37,065 nt of DNA from Onstottus_A sp036505875 (GTDB lineage: Bacteria; Acidobacteriota; Blastocatellia; UBA7656). The notes beneath the pieces are model-generated. The model had not been told where the DNA came from. It saw only the letters and a list, made by a program, of their open reading frames with translations, and made no database searches. Below, piece after piece: positions 1 through 8,151 of this stretch. The position numbers and the translations under genes are program-made. The stretch's first letter is position 1. The number at the start of each line of letters is the position of its first letter. The DNA lies in the NCBI GenBank assembly GCA_036505875.1, contig DASXSR010000263.1, positions 1-37,065 of the forward strand, written 5' to 3'.

Positions 1-363
1 GAACTTAAGATTGACATCAACCAGCCGATGATCCTCCGCTGTTGACACTGCTATGCCGTCAGTCGCGTGTTCGAACAGCGCCCGATAGCGCTCCTCGCTG
101 GTTCGAAGCCTGCGCTGTTGACTGTTCACAAGCCCGAGCAGAAGAGTTACTACGATTACGTCAACCGTAGTCGAGATGCAAAAGTGCTCGACGCGCTGTT
201 CAATTCGGTCTTGAAAGCTCTTATCGTCCGGAAAGCGAGCTTCCACCCAGGTGTAAAAGGGTTGGCGAAGAAGCTGCTCGTATGTGAAGATCACGGCCCA
301 GGTGAGGACCACGGTGAGGAAGGTGAAAAAGACTACGAGCTTGAGTGTGCCGAGTTTTTTCAT
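1..363 (-). CDS. Membrane-anchored PAS sensor protein, 5' part only (cut by window edge)
   Basis: The frame is open from an ATG at 363 to the window edge, giving 121 residues of a longer protein. A GGAG lies 8 bases before the ATG (372-375). Residues about 4-26 form a hydrophobic segment (KLVVFFTFLTVVLTWAVIF). A charged extracytoplasmic loop of about 45 residues follows, then a second membrane segment at about 77-92 (VDVIVVTLLLGLV). After it come a short linker and the typical PAS opening, with SEERYRALFEHATDGI and then LVDVN. This architecture is usual for sensor histidine kinases or diguanylate cyclases, but the output domain lies outside the window, so which one cannot be told. It has the same strand as the ETF genes upstream but is separated from them by a gap. 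Confidence 0.8.
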   Translation of the reverse strand, partial: MKKLGTLKLVVFFTFLTVVLTWAVIFTYEQLLRQPFYTWVEARFPDDKSFQDRIEQRVEHFCISTTVDVIVVTLLLGLVNSQQRRLRTSEERYRALFEHATDGIAVSTAEDHRLVDVNLKF

Positions 364-441
364 CTTCAGTGCTCCGGCCAGAAGCCAGGCGACCGTTGCC
401 GGCAGGATCGGTCGTGGCTGTTTTAGAATGTCTGGAGCGGT

Positions 442-630
442 TCAAAGAGCAACGACGGTGCCGAACTCACCAATGGAAATTAATGATGGAAACGGCTTTG
501 TGGAAACGATTTTGCGCAAACTTCCCCATAAGACTTGGGAGAAAACACGCAGGCGGGGTTGTCGGACCGGGTTGTGTTCGTAAGCGTCGTCGGACAGGAG
601 TGCTTGGATGAACGACGATGCACTGGTCAT
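442..630 (-). CDS. Possible small ORF, 62 residues, coupled to the ETF:quinone oxidoreductase stop
   Basis: The ATG shares one base with the stop codon of the upstream ETF:quinone oxidoreductase gene (TGATG), a usual arrangement for translational coupling. The product would be 62 residues, starting MTSASSFIQALL, basic in the middle (RQPRLRVFSQVLW) and with no motif I recognise. There is no membrane segment or signal peptide. Codon use looks ordinary but the frame is short. It may equally be spacer DNA that happens to be open. Without it, the stretch 364-629 holds no gene, and I see no clear promoter or terminator in it. Confidence 0.3.
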   Translation of the reverse strand: MTSASSFIQALLSDDAYEHNPVRQPRLRVFSQVLWGSLRKIVSTKPFPSLISIGEFGTVVAL

Positions 631-2306
631 CACATATTTCTGTAATTGGGACCGCCCCCTCCCTCTGGAGGCACCCAGTTGATTATTTGATACGGATCCA
701 TGATGTCGCAGGTCTTGCAGTGGACGCAATTTGAGAAGTTAATCTGCAGCCTTCGGCCGTCGCCCGACTCAACCATCTCATAGACGTTCGCCGGACAGAA
801 GCTCTCGCATGGATTGCCGTACTCGCGTGTGCAGCGTTCAACGCAAATGTTTGTGTCAACAACCTTCAAATGCGGAGGCTGGTCTTCATCGTGATGCGTG
901 CTCGAATAATAGACGTCGGTAAGCTTATCGAACGTGAGTTGGCCGTCGTACTTCAGATCCCGGTAGCGGTCTGGCCGACCATCGGCATTTAATTTCTGCA
1001 TATGCTGATGTCCGGCCTTGATCGCAAGCCGCGAAGGCAGTCGCCCCCCGGTAATGATCGAGACCCCTTCAGTCATCAACCCAACCATTCGCCCACGATC
1101 AAATGATTGATGGAAATTGCGAGATTTGTATAGCTCGCGACCGACATAGCTCTCTTTCAGCTTCTTGTCGAAAGCGCCAAGAGTCTTTCGACTGTAATCA
1201 TTCTTAATCAGCGCGCCCAATATCGTCTCGGCTGCAAGCATCCCGGCCTTGATCGCGGTGTGAATCCCTTTTAAGCGCTCACCGTTTAGCATTGCCGCCG
1301 AATCGCCGATTATCATCACTCCGTCTGCGGTCAACTGGGGCATCGTGTACCAGCCGCCGACCGGCATCGCCTTTGCGCCGTAGCGAATCATCTTGCCGCC
1401 CTTCAACAAATCGGCGATCAGCCGATGAGTCTTGAATCGTTGAAACTCGTGATGAGGATCGATCGCCGGATCGCGATAATCGAGTCCGACCGCAAGTCCT
1501 ATGTCAATGATGCGGTCGCGCATGCCGTAAACCCAAGACCCGCCAAACGTATGCGAGTCAAGCGGCCAGCCCATCGTGTGAATGACCGAGCCCGGCGCGA
1601 ACCGATCGTCGGGCACTTCCCAGAGTTCCTTGATTCCAACGGAGTAAACCTGCGGATCGCTGTCGCGGTCGAGGTTCAGTCGATTGATCAATTGTTTGGC
1701 GAGCGAGCCGCGAACGCCTTCCCCCAGCACCGTGATCTTTGAAACGATGTCGACGCCCGGTTCGAAATTCGGCTTCGCGTTTCCGATCTTGTCGATTCCT
1801 TTGTCGCCGGTGCGAACACCGATCACAGTGTCTCCGTCATAAAGCATCTCCGCGCCGGGAAACTCCGGGAAGATATTAATCCCCGCTTGTTCGCACTTCT
1901 CGCCAAGCCAGCGGGTGAGCTTGTTAAGCGACACGACGTAGTTGCCGTGATTTCGAAGCGGCGGCGGAAGGATCGGCAGCGCGATTTTGCCGCGACCAGA
2001 CAAGAAGTAGACGTCCTCTTCACCGACTGGCGCTTCGAGTGGCGCGCCTTTGCTTTCGAAATCGGGTAGCAGCTCGCGCATACTTATCGGATCAAGCACA
2101 GCGCCCGAGAGTTGATGCGCGCCAATCTCGGAGGCCTTCTCGATTACGGCGATGTTGATCTCATCGAGTGGCTTGTCGCCCGATTCACTCGCTCGTCGGT
2201 TGTATGCTTCAATTAGCTTTGTGAGTTGGAGTGCGCAAGCAAGACTGGCCGGCCCTGCTCCGACGAGCAGAACATCCATTTCGAGAGTTTCACGTTCGAC
2301 CGCCAT
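630..2306 (-). CDS. Electron transfer flavoprotein:ubiquinone oxidoreductase (ETF-QO)
   Basis: This 558-residue enzyme takes electrons from reduced ETF and passes them to quinone at the inner membrane. The N-terminus (residues about 10-30) has the FAD dinucleotide-binding glycine pattern VGAGPASLACAL, followed by the acidic KASEIGAHQLSGAVLDP region typical of the family. Near the C-terminus is the ferredoxin-like part that binds one 4Fe-4S cluster: CESFCPANVYE and then NCVHCKTCDI. The chain ends in the family signature PEGGGGPNY. Length matches bacterial and mitochondrial ETF-QO. It begins 13 bases after the etfA stop, so etfB, etfA and this gene are almost certainly one transcript. Some databases call such genes etfD, but the symbol is used for other proteins too, so none is given. 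Confidence 0.95.
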   Translation of the reverse strand: MAVERETLEMDVLLVGAGPASLACALQLTKLIEAYNRRASESGDKPLDEINIAVIEKASEIGAHQLSGAVLDPISMRELLPDFESKGAPLEAPVGEEDVYFLSGRGKIALPILPPPLRNHGNYVVSLNKLTRWLGEKCEQAGINIFPEFPGAEMLYDGDTVIGVRTGDKGIDKIGNAKPNFEPGVDIVSKITVLGEGVRGSLAKQLINRLNLDRDSDPQVYSVGIKELWEVPDDRFAPGSVIHTMGWPLDSHTFGGSWVYGMRDRIIDIGLAVGLDYRDPAIDPHHEFQRFKTHRLIADLLKGGKMIRYGAKAMPVGGWYTMPQLTADGVMIIGDSAAMLNGERLKGIHTAIKAGMLAAETILGALIKNDYSRKTLGAFDKKLKESYVGRELYKSRNFHQSFDRGRMVGLMTEGVSIITGGRLPSRLAIKAGHQHMQKLNADGRPDRYRDLKYDGQLTFDKLTDVYYSSTHHDEDQPPHLKVVDTNICVERCTREYGNPCESFCPANVYEMVESGDGRRLQINFSNCVHCKTCDIMDPYQIINWVPPEGGGGPNYRNM

Positions 2307-2319
2307 TGCAATCAGGAGA

Positions 2320-3315
2320 TCAACCTTCGCTCTTCGCCTTTTCGATCTCTGCAGTCAGCGCGGGAACGATCTCGAACAGGTCGCCAACGATGCCGTAGTC
2401 TGCAATGTCGAAGATCGGGGCTTCCGCGTCTTTGTTGATTGCGACGATCGTTTGCGAATTCTTCATGCCGACGACGTGCTGAATCGCACCGGAGATTCCG
2501 ACCGCGAGGTACAACTTGGGCGAGACGGTTTGTCCCGAGCTTCCGATCTGCCGGTCCATCGGCAGCCACTCGTTGTCACAAATCGGCCTCGACGCTGCGA
2601 TCTCTGCTCCCATTGCATCGGCCAGTTTCTGAACCATCTCGATGTTTTCCTGACTCTTGATGCCGCGACCGACGGCGACTATGAGTGGTGCCTGGCTGAG
2701 ATCGACCGCCTGCTTGGCCTCCTGGAATTTCGGCTCGGTCTGCGTCCTGATCTTCACATCAGTGAGATCGACCTCAAGCGCCGTGACTCTCGCTGGAGCG
2801 TCTCCGGCTTCAGCTTTGTCGGCGCGATAGGAACCGGCTTGAAACGAAACCAGAATCGGCGGCTCACCAGTCACTCGAACATCTGTGCTGATCTTACCCT
2901 GGAAGACTTGTCGGGTGAAAAAGAGCTCGCTTCCTTCTGCGCGGAAGCCCACGCAGTCGGTGACGAACGTCTTGCCGAGCGATGCCGCCAGCTTCGGAGC
3001 GAAATCGCGAACCTGATAAGTGTGGCTTAGTATTAGAAACCGCGGATCGAGTTTTTCGATGACTTGTTTCAACGCGGCGACGTACCCGTCGGGCGTGTAT
3101 TCGGCGAGCTTTTCATCTTCGACCGTGTAAACCTCTTCGAGTTTCTTGGCCGCGACGTCGCCGGCTACGCCTTGGACAGAGTCTCCAAGGACGACCGCTG
3201 ACAACTTTTCTCCAGCGGCAGCAGCTATTCCCTGAGCGGCAACCATCGCCTCAAAGGAAGTCTTGTTGATCACGCCGTCTCGTTGCTCTACAAAAAGAAG
3301 AATTCCCTGGCTCAT
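2320..3315 (-). CDS. etfA: Electron transfer flavoprotein alpha subunit
   Basis: The product (331 residues from the chosen start) is the FAD-binding alpha subunit of the ETF heterodimer, which collects electrons from acyl-CoA dehydrogenases. The C-terminal FAD domain shows VAVGRGIKSQEN, then SRPICDNEWLPMDRQIGSSGQTVSPKLY with the expected Arg and Ser-Gly-Gln-Thr contacts, then AVGISGAIQH and NKDAEAPIF. The frame stays open 23 codons further upstream, but that extension runs into the etfB-etfA palindrome. The ATG at 3315 is preceded by GAGGAA five bases away, and it gives the normal N-terminus MSQGILLFVEQRDG, so it is preferred. ETF-QO follows after 13 bases. Confidence 0.95.
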   Translation of the reverse strand: MSQGILLFVEQRDGVINKTSFEAMVAAQGIAAAAGEKLSAVVLGDSVQGVAGDVAAKKLEEVYTVEDEKLAEYTPDGYVAALKQVIEKLDPRFLILSHTYQVRDFAPKLAASLGKTFVTDCVGFRAEGSELFFTRQVFQGKISTDVRVTGEPPILVSFQAGSYRADKAEAGDAPARVTALEVDLTDVKIRTQTEPKFQEAKQAVDLSQAPLIVAVGRGIKSQENIEMVQKLADAMGAEIAASRPICDNEWLPMDRQIGSSGQTVSPKLYLAVGISGAIQHVVGMKNSQTIVAINKDAEAPIFDIADYGIVGDLFEIVPALTAEIEKAKSEG

Positions 3316-3330
3316 GTCTTCCTCGCTAGC

Positions 3331-3416
3331 CTGTATGGGCTGCCCTCCGTGGCCGCCTCTCGTTGGCAGAAGCTCGCACTTCACTAAGGGGCGGCCACGG
3401 AGGGCCGCCCATACAG
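3331..3416. repeat. Long inverted repeat between etfB and etfA (family A)
   Basis: Two 27-base arms (3331-3357 and 3390-3416) are complementary except at one position, with a 32-base loop. The arms are very GC rich (core GGCCCTCCGTGGCCGCC). The element starts 2 bases after the etfB stop and ends 15 bases before the etfA ATG, leaving only the ribosome binding site free. In RNA it would form a very stable stem between two cotranscribed genes. It has no T-run, so it does not look like an intrinsic terminator. It is probably a genome-wide palindromic repeat (REP or MITE-like) that inserted here, but only one copy is in the window. Confidence 0.9.
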
Positions 3417-3418
3417 TC

Positions 3419-4201
3419 TCATATGACTCTCGCGTCGAAGCGCAGTTTTTCGACCAGCTTGGCTGCGGCTTCGGCTGGTTTGCCTTCGATGAACTCGGTC
3501 TGTTTTGTCTTCTCCGGCAGATAGGCTCGTTCGATCACCTGGGCCGGATTCAAATCATCAGCCGTCAGCCCGAGGTCAGCCGCTTTCACCTCGCGAATCT
3601 CTTTCTTCTTCGCCGCCATAATCCCTTTGAGAGTTGCATAGCGAAGTTGATTGATTCCCGATTGAATCGTCAGCAAGGCCGGCATCGGCAGCCGGACCCA
3701 TTGAAACCAACCGCTTTCAAGCTCGCGCTTCACCCGCACCGCGCTTTCCTCGGGTTGCACTTCCATCACGATCGTTGCGGTGGGCAATCCCAACCGTTCG
3801 GCCAGGATCAACCCGACTTGCGCGAAGCCGTAATCATCCGATTGCAAGCCGGTGAATATCAGATCGAACTTCTCATCTTTCAGCGCCCCCGCCAAGGCCC
3901 GAGCTACTGCGGCCCCGTCGGTCGCCGAGTCAAAGGCTGCATCGTGAAGATGAATCGCGCGGTCCGCCCCTTTTGCCAGCGCCTCTTTGATGGACTGTCG
4001 AGCTCGTTCGGGGCCAAGCGAGATTACGATGACCTCGCCGCCCAGCTTCTCCTTCTGGCGAAGAGCTTCTTCGAGCGCATAAGCATCCGCCTCGCTCATC
4101 TCGTAGCTGATATCTCGCTCATCTATCCATTTCTGATCGGCCGCGATTCGCAAGATCGAATCTTTCTTCGGCACCTGCTTCAAGCAAACAACTATGTTCA
4201 T
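3419..4201 (-). CDS. etfB: Electron transfer flavoprotein beta subunit
   Basis: The 260-residue protein is the AMP-binding beta subunit of ETF. The N-terminus MNIVVCLKQVPKK and the segment AYALEEALRQKEKLGGEVIVISLGPERA are classic for EtfB. The FTGLQSDDYGFAQVGLILAERLGLP stretch and the recognition-loop region RELESGWFQWVRLPMPALLTIQSGINQLRYATLKGIMAAKKK also match. AAGGA lies 7 bases before the ATG. It is the first gene of the etfB-etfA-ETF-QO set and follows fabF on the same strand across a 136-base gap filled by a repeat. The ETF would serve the acyl-CoA dehydrogenase at 25583-26740 and others elsewhere in the genome. Confidence 0.95.
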   Translation of the reverse strand: MNIVVCLKQVPKKDSILRIAADQKWIDERDISYEMSEADAYALEEALRQKEKLGGEVIVISLGPERARQSIKEALAKGADRAIHLHDAAFDSATDGAAVARALAGALKDEKFDLIFTGLQSDDYGFAQVGLILAERLGLPTATIVMEVQPEESAVRVKRELESGWFQWVRLPMPALLTIQSGINQLRYATLKGIMAAKKKEIREVKAADLGLTADDLNPAQVIERAYLPEKTKQTEFIEGKPAEAAAKLVEKLRFDARVI

Positions 4202-4215
4202 AAGAGTCCTTCTAC

Positions 4216-4321
4216 GATTTTGGATTTATGATCTTGGATTTTGGATTAAAGACCCGAGGGGTTATGCGCTCATCGCCAACTAAATTCAAAGTTGAGAATC
4301 CAAAATCTAAAATCCAAAATC
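4216..4321. repeat. AT-rich inverted repeat between fabF and etfB (family B)
   Basis: Arms of 25 bases at 4216-4240 and 4297-4321 match at 22 positions as reverse complements. Both are built from repeats of the unit GATTTTGGATTT. The unit occurs again just inside the left arm (4233-4247), so several pairings are possible. It sits in the 136-base gap between fabF and etfB and makes up most of it. The gap shows no obvious sigma70 promoter for etfB, so readthrough from the fab genes is possible. Confidence 0.8.
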
Positions 4322-4337
4322 GGAAATCTGAAGAGGC

Positions 4338-5582
4338 CTAGTCACCGTCGTATCGCTTCATCAACAGCGCGGCGTTTGTCCCGCCAAAACCGAATGAGTT
4401 CGACAACGCGTACCGAATCGGCCGACGGCGCGCAGTGTTCGGAACATAATCGAGATCGCAGTCAGGATCGGGCTTCTCGTAATTCGCGGTCGGCGGCGCG
4501 ACCTGATCGTGCAAAGCCAGCGCAATGATGCCCGCTTCAACCCCGCCCGCCGCTCCAAGCAGGTGCCCCATCATCGACTTGGTTGAGCTGACCGGAATTG
4601 AGTACGCCGAATCGCCAAAAACCCGTTTGATCGCCATCGTCTCAAGCTTGTCGTTGTAATAAGTCGACGTTCCGTGCGCATTGATGTAATCGACCTCGTG
4701 AGGCTGAATTTCCGCGTCCTTGATCGCGTTGGTCATTACCCGAACCGCGCCGTCGCCGTCTTCCGAGGGCTGAGTGATGTGAAACGCATCGCTGGACATT
4801 CCGTAGCCGATCATTTCCGCATAGATCTTCGCGCCGCGTGCGCGAGCATGTTCAAGCTCTTCGAGAACCAAAACGCCGGCGCCTTCGCCGATTACGAAGC
4901 CGTCGCGGTCGGCGTCAAACGGACGGCTTGCGTGCTCGGGATCGGCATTGCGGGTCGACAGCGCGCGCATCGCCGCGAACCCGCCGATACCCATCGGCGT
5001 GATCGCCGCTTCAGCACCTCCGCACACCATCGCGTCGGCGTCGCCTCGCTGGATGATCTTGAAGCTATCGCCAACCGCGTGAGCGCCAGTCGAACAAGCG
5101 GTGCATGTAGCCGAGTTCGGCCCTTTCAGCCCGAACCGGATCGACACCTGTCCCGCCGCCAGATTGACGATCGCCGCCGGAATAAAAAACGGCGATATCT
5201 TGCCAGGCCCGCCTCTGAGAAACTTCTCGTGCTCTCGTTCGATAACTCCGAATCCTCCGATTCCCGAGCCGATGTACGTTCCGACTCGAGTGGCATTCTC
5301 CCCGTTCACTCGCAGTCCGGAGTCGTCCATCGCTTCCTGGGCCGCAGCCACTGCGTAATGGATGAACGGATCCATCTTCTTGACTTCTTTTTTCTCGATG
5401 AACCTCAACGGATCGAAGTTCTTGACTTCGCTGGCGATGCGCACAGGAAAAGCGGAAATGTCGAAGCGAGTGACGGGACCCACCGCACTGCGGCCTGCCA
5501 GCAAGTTCGACCACACTTCTTCCTTGGTGTTGCCGGAGCCGCAGACGAGGCCCATGCCTGTAATTACGACACGACGATTCAA
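4338..5582 (-). CDS. fabF: 3-oxoacyl-ACP synthase II (beta-ketoacyl-ACP synthase)
   Basis: This 414-residue condensing enzyme elongates acyl-ACP with malonyl-ACP in fatty acid synthesis. The catalytic Cys is residue 163 in SATCTACSTGAHAVG. The two histidines are in NAHGTSTYYND and in KSMMGHLLGAAG. The chain ends GFGGTNAALLMKR, as in FabF. The start codon is TTG (5580-5582), supported by GGAGG eight bases before it and by the normal N-terminus (N)RRVVITGMGLV. acpP lies 38 bases upstream on the same strand, the usual acpP-fabF pairing. FabF is also closest to FabB, but its place beside acpP favours FabF. Confidence 0.95.
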   Translation of the reverse strand: MNRRVVITGMGLVCGSGNTKEEVWSNLLAGRSAVGPVTRFDISAFPVRIASEVKNFDPLRFIEKKEVKKMDPFIHYAVAAAQEAMDDSGLRVNGENATRVGTYIGSGIGGFGVIEREHEKFLRGGPGKISPFFIPAAIVNLAAGQVSIRFGLKGPNSATCTACSTGAHAVGDSFKIIQRGDADAMVCGGAEAAITPMGIGGFAAMRALSTRNADPEHASRPFDADRDGFVIGEGAGVLVLEELEHARARGAKIYAEMIGYGMSSDAFHITQPSEDGDGAVRVMTNAIKDAEIQPHEVDYINAHGTSTYYNDKLETMAIKRVFGDSAYSIPVSSTKSMMGHLLGAAGGVEAGIIALALHDQVAPPTANYEKPDPDCDLDYVPNTARRRPIRYALSNSFGFGGTNAALLMKRYDGD

Positions 5583-5620
5583 TCCCTAAACCTCCAGGAC
5601 GAGAAGCTGCGACGCAACCC

Positions 5621-5863
5621 TTACTTGGAATGCTTCTCTATGTAATCGATCGCGTCTCTCACGCTTTGAATCTTCTCGGCGTCTTCGTCTGGGATCTCGA
5701 TGTTGAACTCTTCTTCGAATCTCATAACAAGCTCAACGGTGTCCAGCGAGTCGGCGCCCAGATCGTCAATGAACCGAGCGTTTGCGGTCACCTCGCCTTC
5801 GTCCACACCGAGTTCGTCGACGATTATCTGCTTCACTCTTTCTTCAATCGAACCTTCAGCCAT
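5621..5863 (-). CDS. acpP: Acyl carrier protein
   Basis: The 80-residue acidic protein carries growing acyl chains on a phosphopantetheine arm. The arm attaches to Ser39 in the motif LGADSLDTVELVM. Helix II and the helix III region FEEEFNIEIPDEDAEKI are standard. A strong purine-rich site (GGAGGGG) precedes the ATG. It lies directly upstream of fabF. In most bacteria fabG would stand just before it, but here the 178 bases up to fabD contain only repeats. Confidence 0.97.
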   Translation of the reverse strand: MAEGSIEERVKQIIVDELGVDEGEVTANARFIDDLGADSLDTVELVMRFEEEFNIEIPDEDAEKIQSVRDAIDYIEKHSK

Positions 5864-5885
5864 TTGCTAGCCCCTCCCTCAAGAA

Positions 5886-5966
5886 TGTCCGACAAACCTT
5901 AGTCTGTCGGGAACTTCGGCGCGGGTCACTCGACGACGCGACGACAAATCACAGCTTTGTCGGACA
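5886..5966. repeat. Inverted repeats between fabD and acpP (family C)
   Basis: The 11-mer TGTCCGACAAA (5886-5896) returns as its exact reverse complement at 5956-5966. Inside the first copy is a tight hairpin: CCGACAAAC (5889-5897) pairs with GTCTGTCGG (5902-5910) with one mismatch across a 4-base loop. There is no T-run after either stem. The element occupies the middle of the 178-base gap (5864-6041) where fabG often lies. I see no gene or other signal in that gap. Confidence 0.75.
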
Positions 5967-6041
5967 CCGCTGCCGCAATTTTCCAAACGAAGATTATGAC
6001 CGATGAATCAGAAATGCCCAAGCTCACCATTCAGTTTCCCT

Positions 6042-6974
6042 TCAAATGACTAAGGCGGCGGCCGTAGCTTCAAGTGACGCCGCATCCTCAACATTGAGCA
6101 CCTGACACTGCCGATCAATCTGCCGGACCAGTCCCGACAGGACCTTGCCCGGGCCGACCTCGATAAACCGCGTCACGCCCTCATCGAGCAGCCTTCTGAT
6201 CGATTCGTTCCACCGAACCGGCGACGCGACCTGGCAAAGCAGGGCGTCTCGCGCCTCGACTCCGCGGTTTATCAACTTCGCGTCGACGTTCGTAATGATC
6301 GGTACTTTCAAGTTTGCAAACGAAATCTCTGCGAATACCGACTTAAGTCTCTCGGCGGCGGGCTTCATAAGCGCGCTATGGAACGGCGCGCTGACCGCAA
6401 GCATCACAGCACGCTTTGCTCCCCTGGCTTTCGCCAACTCAACTGCCCGTTCGACCGCCGGTCTGTGCCCCGCCACGACGGTCTGGGTCGGTGAATTCAG
6501 ATTCGCCGGGGAGCAGACGCCGAGCCTCGAAGCCTCCGTGCAGATTGAGTTGACGTCGTGGGTATCCAGGCCTATCAGCGCCGCCATTGCCCCTTCGCCC
6601 GCCGGTACGGCCTCTTGCATATACAGACCGCGCTTTCGCACCGCTCTAAGCGCGTCGTCGAACTTCAACGACTCTGCCGCCACCAGCGCGCTGTACTCTC
6701 CAAGCGAGTGGCCAGCCAGGAAATCCGCTCGTGCTCCTCGCTTTTCGAGAACTTTAAGAGCAGCAATCGACGCGGTGAGCATTGCCGGCTGAGTGTTGAC
6801 TGTCAGCCTGAGCTCTTCGTCCGGCCCTTCAAAACACAGGCTCGAGAGCCGCATCCCAAGCACACGGTCCGCCTCTTCAAAGACCTGCCGGGCGACCGGC
6901 CATTCGTCGGACAGGTCCTTGCCCATGCCGACCTGCTGTGAGCCTTGGCCCGGAAAAAGAAAAGCGGTCTTCAT
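6042..6974 (-). CDS. fabD: Malonyl-CoA:ACP transacylase
   Basis: The enzyme (310 residues) moves malonyl groups from CoA to ACP to supply the condensing enzymes. The N-terminus has LFPGQGSQQVGMGKDL. The nucleophile is Ser90 in AGHSLGEYSALVAA. The second catalytic residue is the His in SAPFHSALMKPAAERL, and the Gln of FPGQGSQ helps form the oxyanion hole. The end EVGPGKVLSGLVRQI is characteristic. The gene lies in the plsX-fabD-acpP-fabF order. The ATG at 6974 gives the standard N-terminus. No clear ribosome binding site is seen because the leader is made of the family D repeat. Confidence 0.95.
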   Translation of the reverse strand: MKTAFLFPGQGSQQVGMGKDLSDEWPVARQVFEEADRVLGMRLSSLCFEGPDEELRLTVNTQPAMLTASIAALKVLEKRGARADFLAGHSLGEYSALVAAESLKFDDALRAVRKRGLYMQEAVPAGEGAMAALIGLDTHDVNSICTEASRLGVCSPANLNSPTQTVVAGHRPAVERAVELAKARGAKRAVMLAVSAPFHSALMKPAAERLKSVFAEISFANLKVPIITNVDAKLINRGVEARDALLCQVASPVRWNESIRRLLDEGVTRFIEVGPGKVLSGLVRQIDRQCQVLNVEDAASLEATAAALVI

Positions 6975-7058
6975 AGTCCAAAGTCTGTAGTCCTTAGTCC
7001 GTAGCCCGTAGTCCGTCCTTCTCTACCGACTACGGACTACTGACTAAAGGACTGAGGA
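6975..7058. repeat. TAGTCC-type inverted repeat between plsX and fabD (family D)
   Basis: The whole gap consists of imperfect tandem copies of units such as TAGTCCGTAG on one side (about 6974-7015). Their reverse complements (ACTACGGACTA and related units, about 7028-7061) lie on the other, with a short spacer CCTTCTCTACC between. The result is an imperfect palindrome of roughly 34-40 base arms. It reaches the plsX stop codon on one side and the fabD ATG on the other. This is the place usually held by fabH. Confidence 0.8.
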
Positions 7059-8114
7059 CTAACGATGTCCGTCGCGGCTGGCCACCATCGCCGCGCCTAA
7101 CTGAGCTTCGATTCTTCCATTGACCTCGCCCAAACAGTAAGTTCGCGCGACCGCGATTGCATTTCGGATGGCCTTTGCGTTGGACCTGCCATGGCAAATT
7201 ACCGCGACCCCTTTGATACCCAGCAGCGGCGCGCCGCCATATTCCGCATAATCGAGCTTCTCTTTGAACCTCTGAAACGCAGGTCGGGTGAGCACTGCTC
7301 CGGCCTTTGTCTGAAGAGACCCTTTAAGCTCATGCTTGAGCAATCGCATTATGAACTCGAATACGCCTTCGCTCACTTTGAGCGCAACATTGCCAGTGAA
7401 CCCGTCGCACACGACCACGTCGAGCTGTCCTGTATACATATCGCGCCCTTCGACGTTGCCGACGAAATTCAGCGACGAATTCTTGAGCAGCTTGAAGGCT
7501 TCTTTCGTCAGGTCGTTTCCTTTGATCTCCTCTTCGCCGATAGAGAGCAACCCTACTCGCGGGTTGCTCACTCCGACGACAACGCTAGAGTAGAGCGACC
7601 CCATCACCGCAAAATCATAAAGGTGCGCAGGCTTACATTCCGCATTTGCACCCACGTCAAGTATGACCGTCCCGTGACCGGTGAGAGTTGGAAGCACCGC
7701 GGCGAGAGCTGGACGGTCAACCTTGGGAAGCGCGCCAATCACCAGTTTCGCGGTCATCATCACTGCGCCCGTGTTGCCTGCGCTAACCAGTGCTTGGGCT
7801 TGCCCGTCGCGCACAAGCTTTGCAGCAACCCGGATCGAGCTGTTCCTCTTCCGGCGGACGGCGACTGCGACCGGGTCGTCCATCGTTATGACTTCTTGCG
7901 CGTCGACTATCTCGATGCTTGAGTTTCGCCAGGAACGATGCCCTGCGCCAAGGGCCCGGCCGCGACGATGCTTGTCGATTTCGGCTTGGATCAGCTCGGA
8001 GCGTCCGACCAGGATTACGCCGACCCCGAGGTCGCGCGCGGCTTCAATCGCGCCTTCGACCTCGCTCGCGGGAGCGTAATCGCCACCCATTGCGTCCACA
8101 GCGATCTTAAGCAT
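7059..8114 (-). CDS. plsX: Phosphate acyltransferase PlsX
   Basis: PlsX (351 residues) makes acyl-phosphate from acyl-ACP, the first step of phospholipid synthesis through PlsY. The N-terminus MLKIAVDAMGGDYAP is diagnostic. Further family segments are ALVSAGNTGAVM, PTLTGHGTVILDVGANAEC, VGLLSIGEEEIKGND, VVCDGFTGNVALKVSEG and EYGGAPLLGIKGVAVICHG. A 20-residue loop at about 45-65 (HRRGRALGAGHRSWRN) is basic and somewhat longer than I expect. It lies between rpmF and fabD in the conserved order, with a 37-base spacer after rpmF. Confidence 0.95.
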   Translation of the reverse strand: MLKIAVDAMGGDYAPASEVEGAIEAARDLGVGVILVGRSELIQAEIDKHRRGRALGAGHRSWRNSSIEIVDAQEVITMDDPVAVAVRRKRNSSIRVAAKLVRDGQAQALVSAGNTGAVMMTAKLVIGALPKVDRPALAAVLPTLTGHGTVILDVGANAECKPAHLYDFAVMGSLYSSVVVGVSNPRVGLLSIGEEEIKGNDLTKEAFKLLKNSSLNFVGNVEGRDMYTGQLDVVVCDGFTGNVALKVSEGVFEFIMRLLKHELKGSLQTKAGAVLTRPAFQRFKEKLDYAEYGGAPLLGIKGVAVICHGRSNAKAIRNAIAVARTYCLGEVNGRIEAQLGAAMVASRDGHR

Positions 8115-8151
8115 GTCTACCTGGCTATACTACCAATAGGATCTACATTAC

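Noticed and set aside
67..426. 119-residue plus-strand frame
   Set aside because: It lies over the membrane PAS sensor read on the other strand, which has clear membrane and PAS features; the plus frame has none.
2152..3030. 292-residue plus-strand frame
   Set aside because: It is antisense to etfA and the start of ETF-QO, both certain genes, and its sequence is Arg/Ser-rich without any motif.
3316..3384. Upstream extension of etfA
   Set aside because: It runs through the family A palindrome; the inner ATG has a good ribosome binding site and the standard N-terminus.
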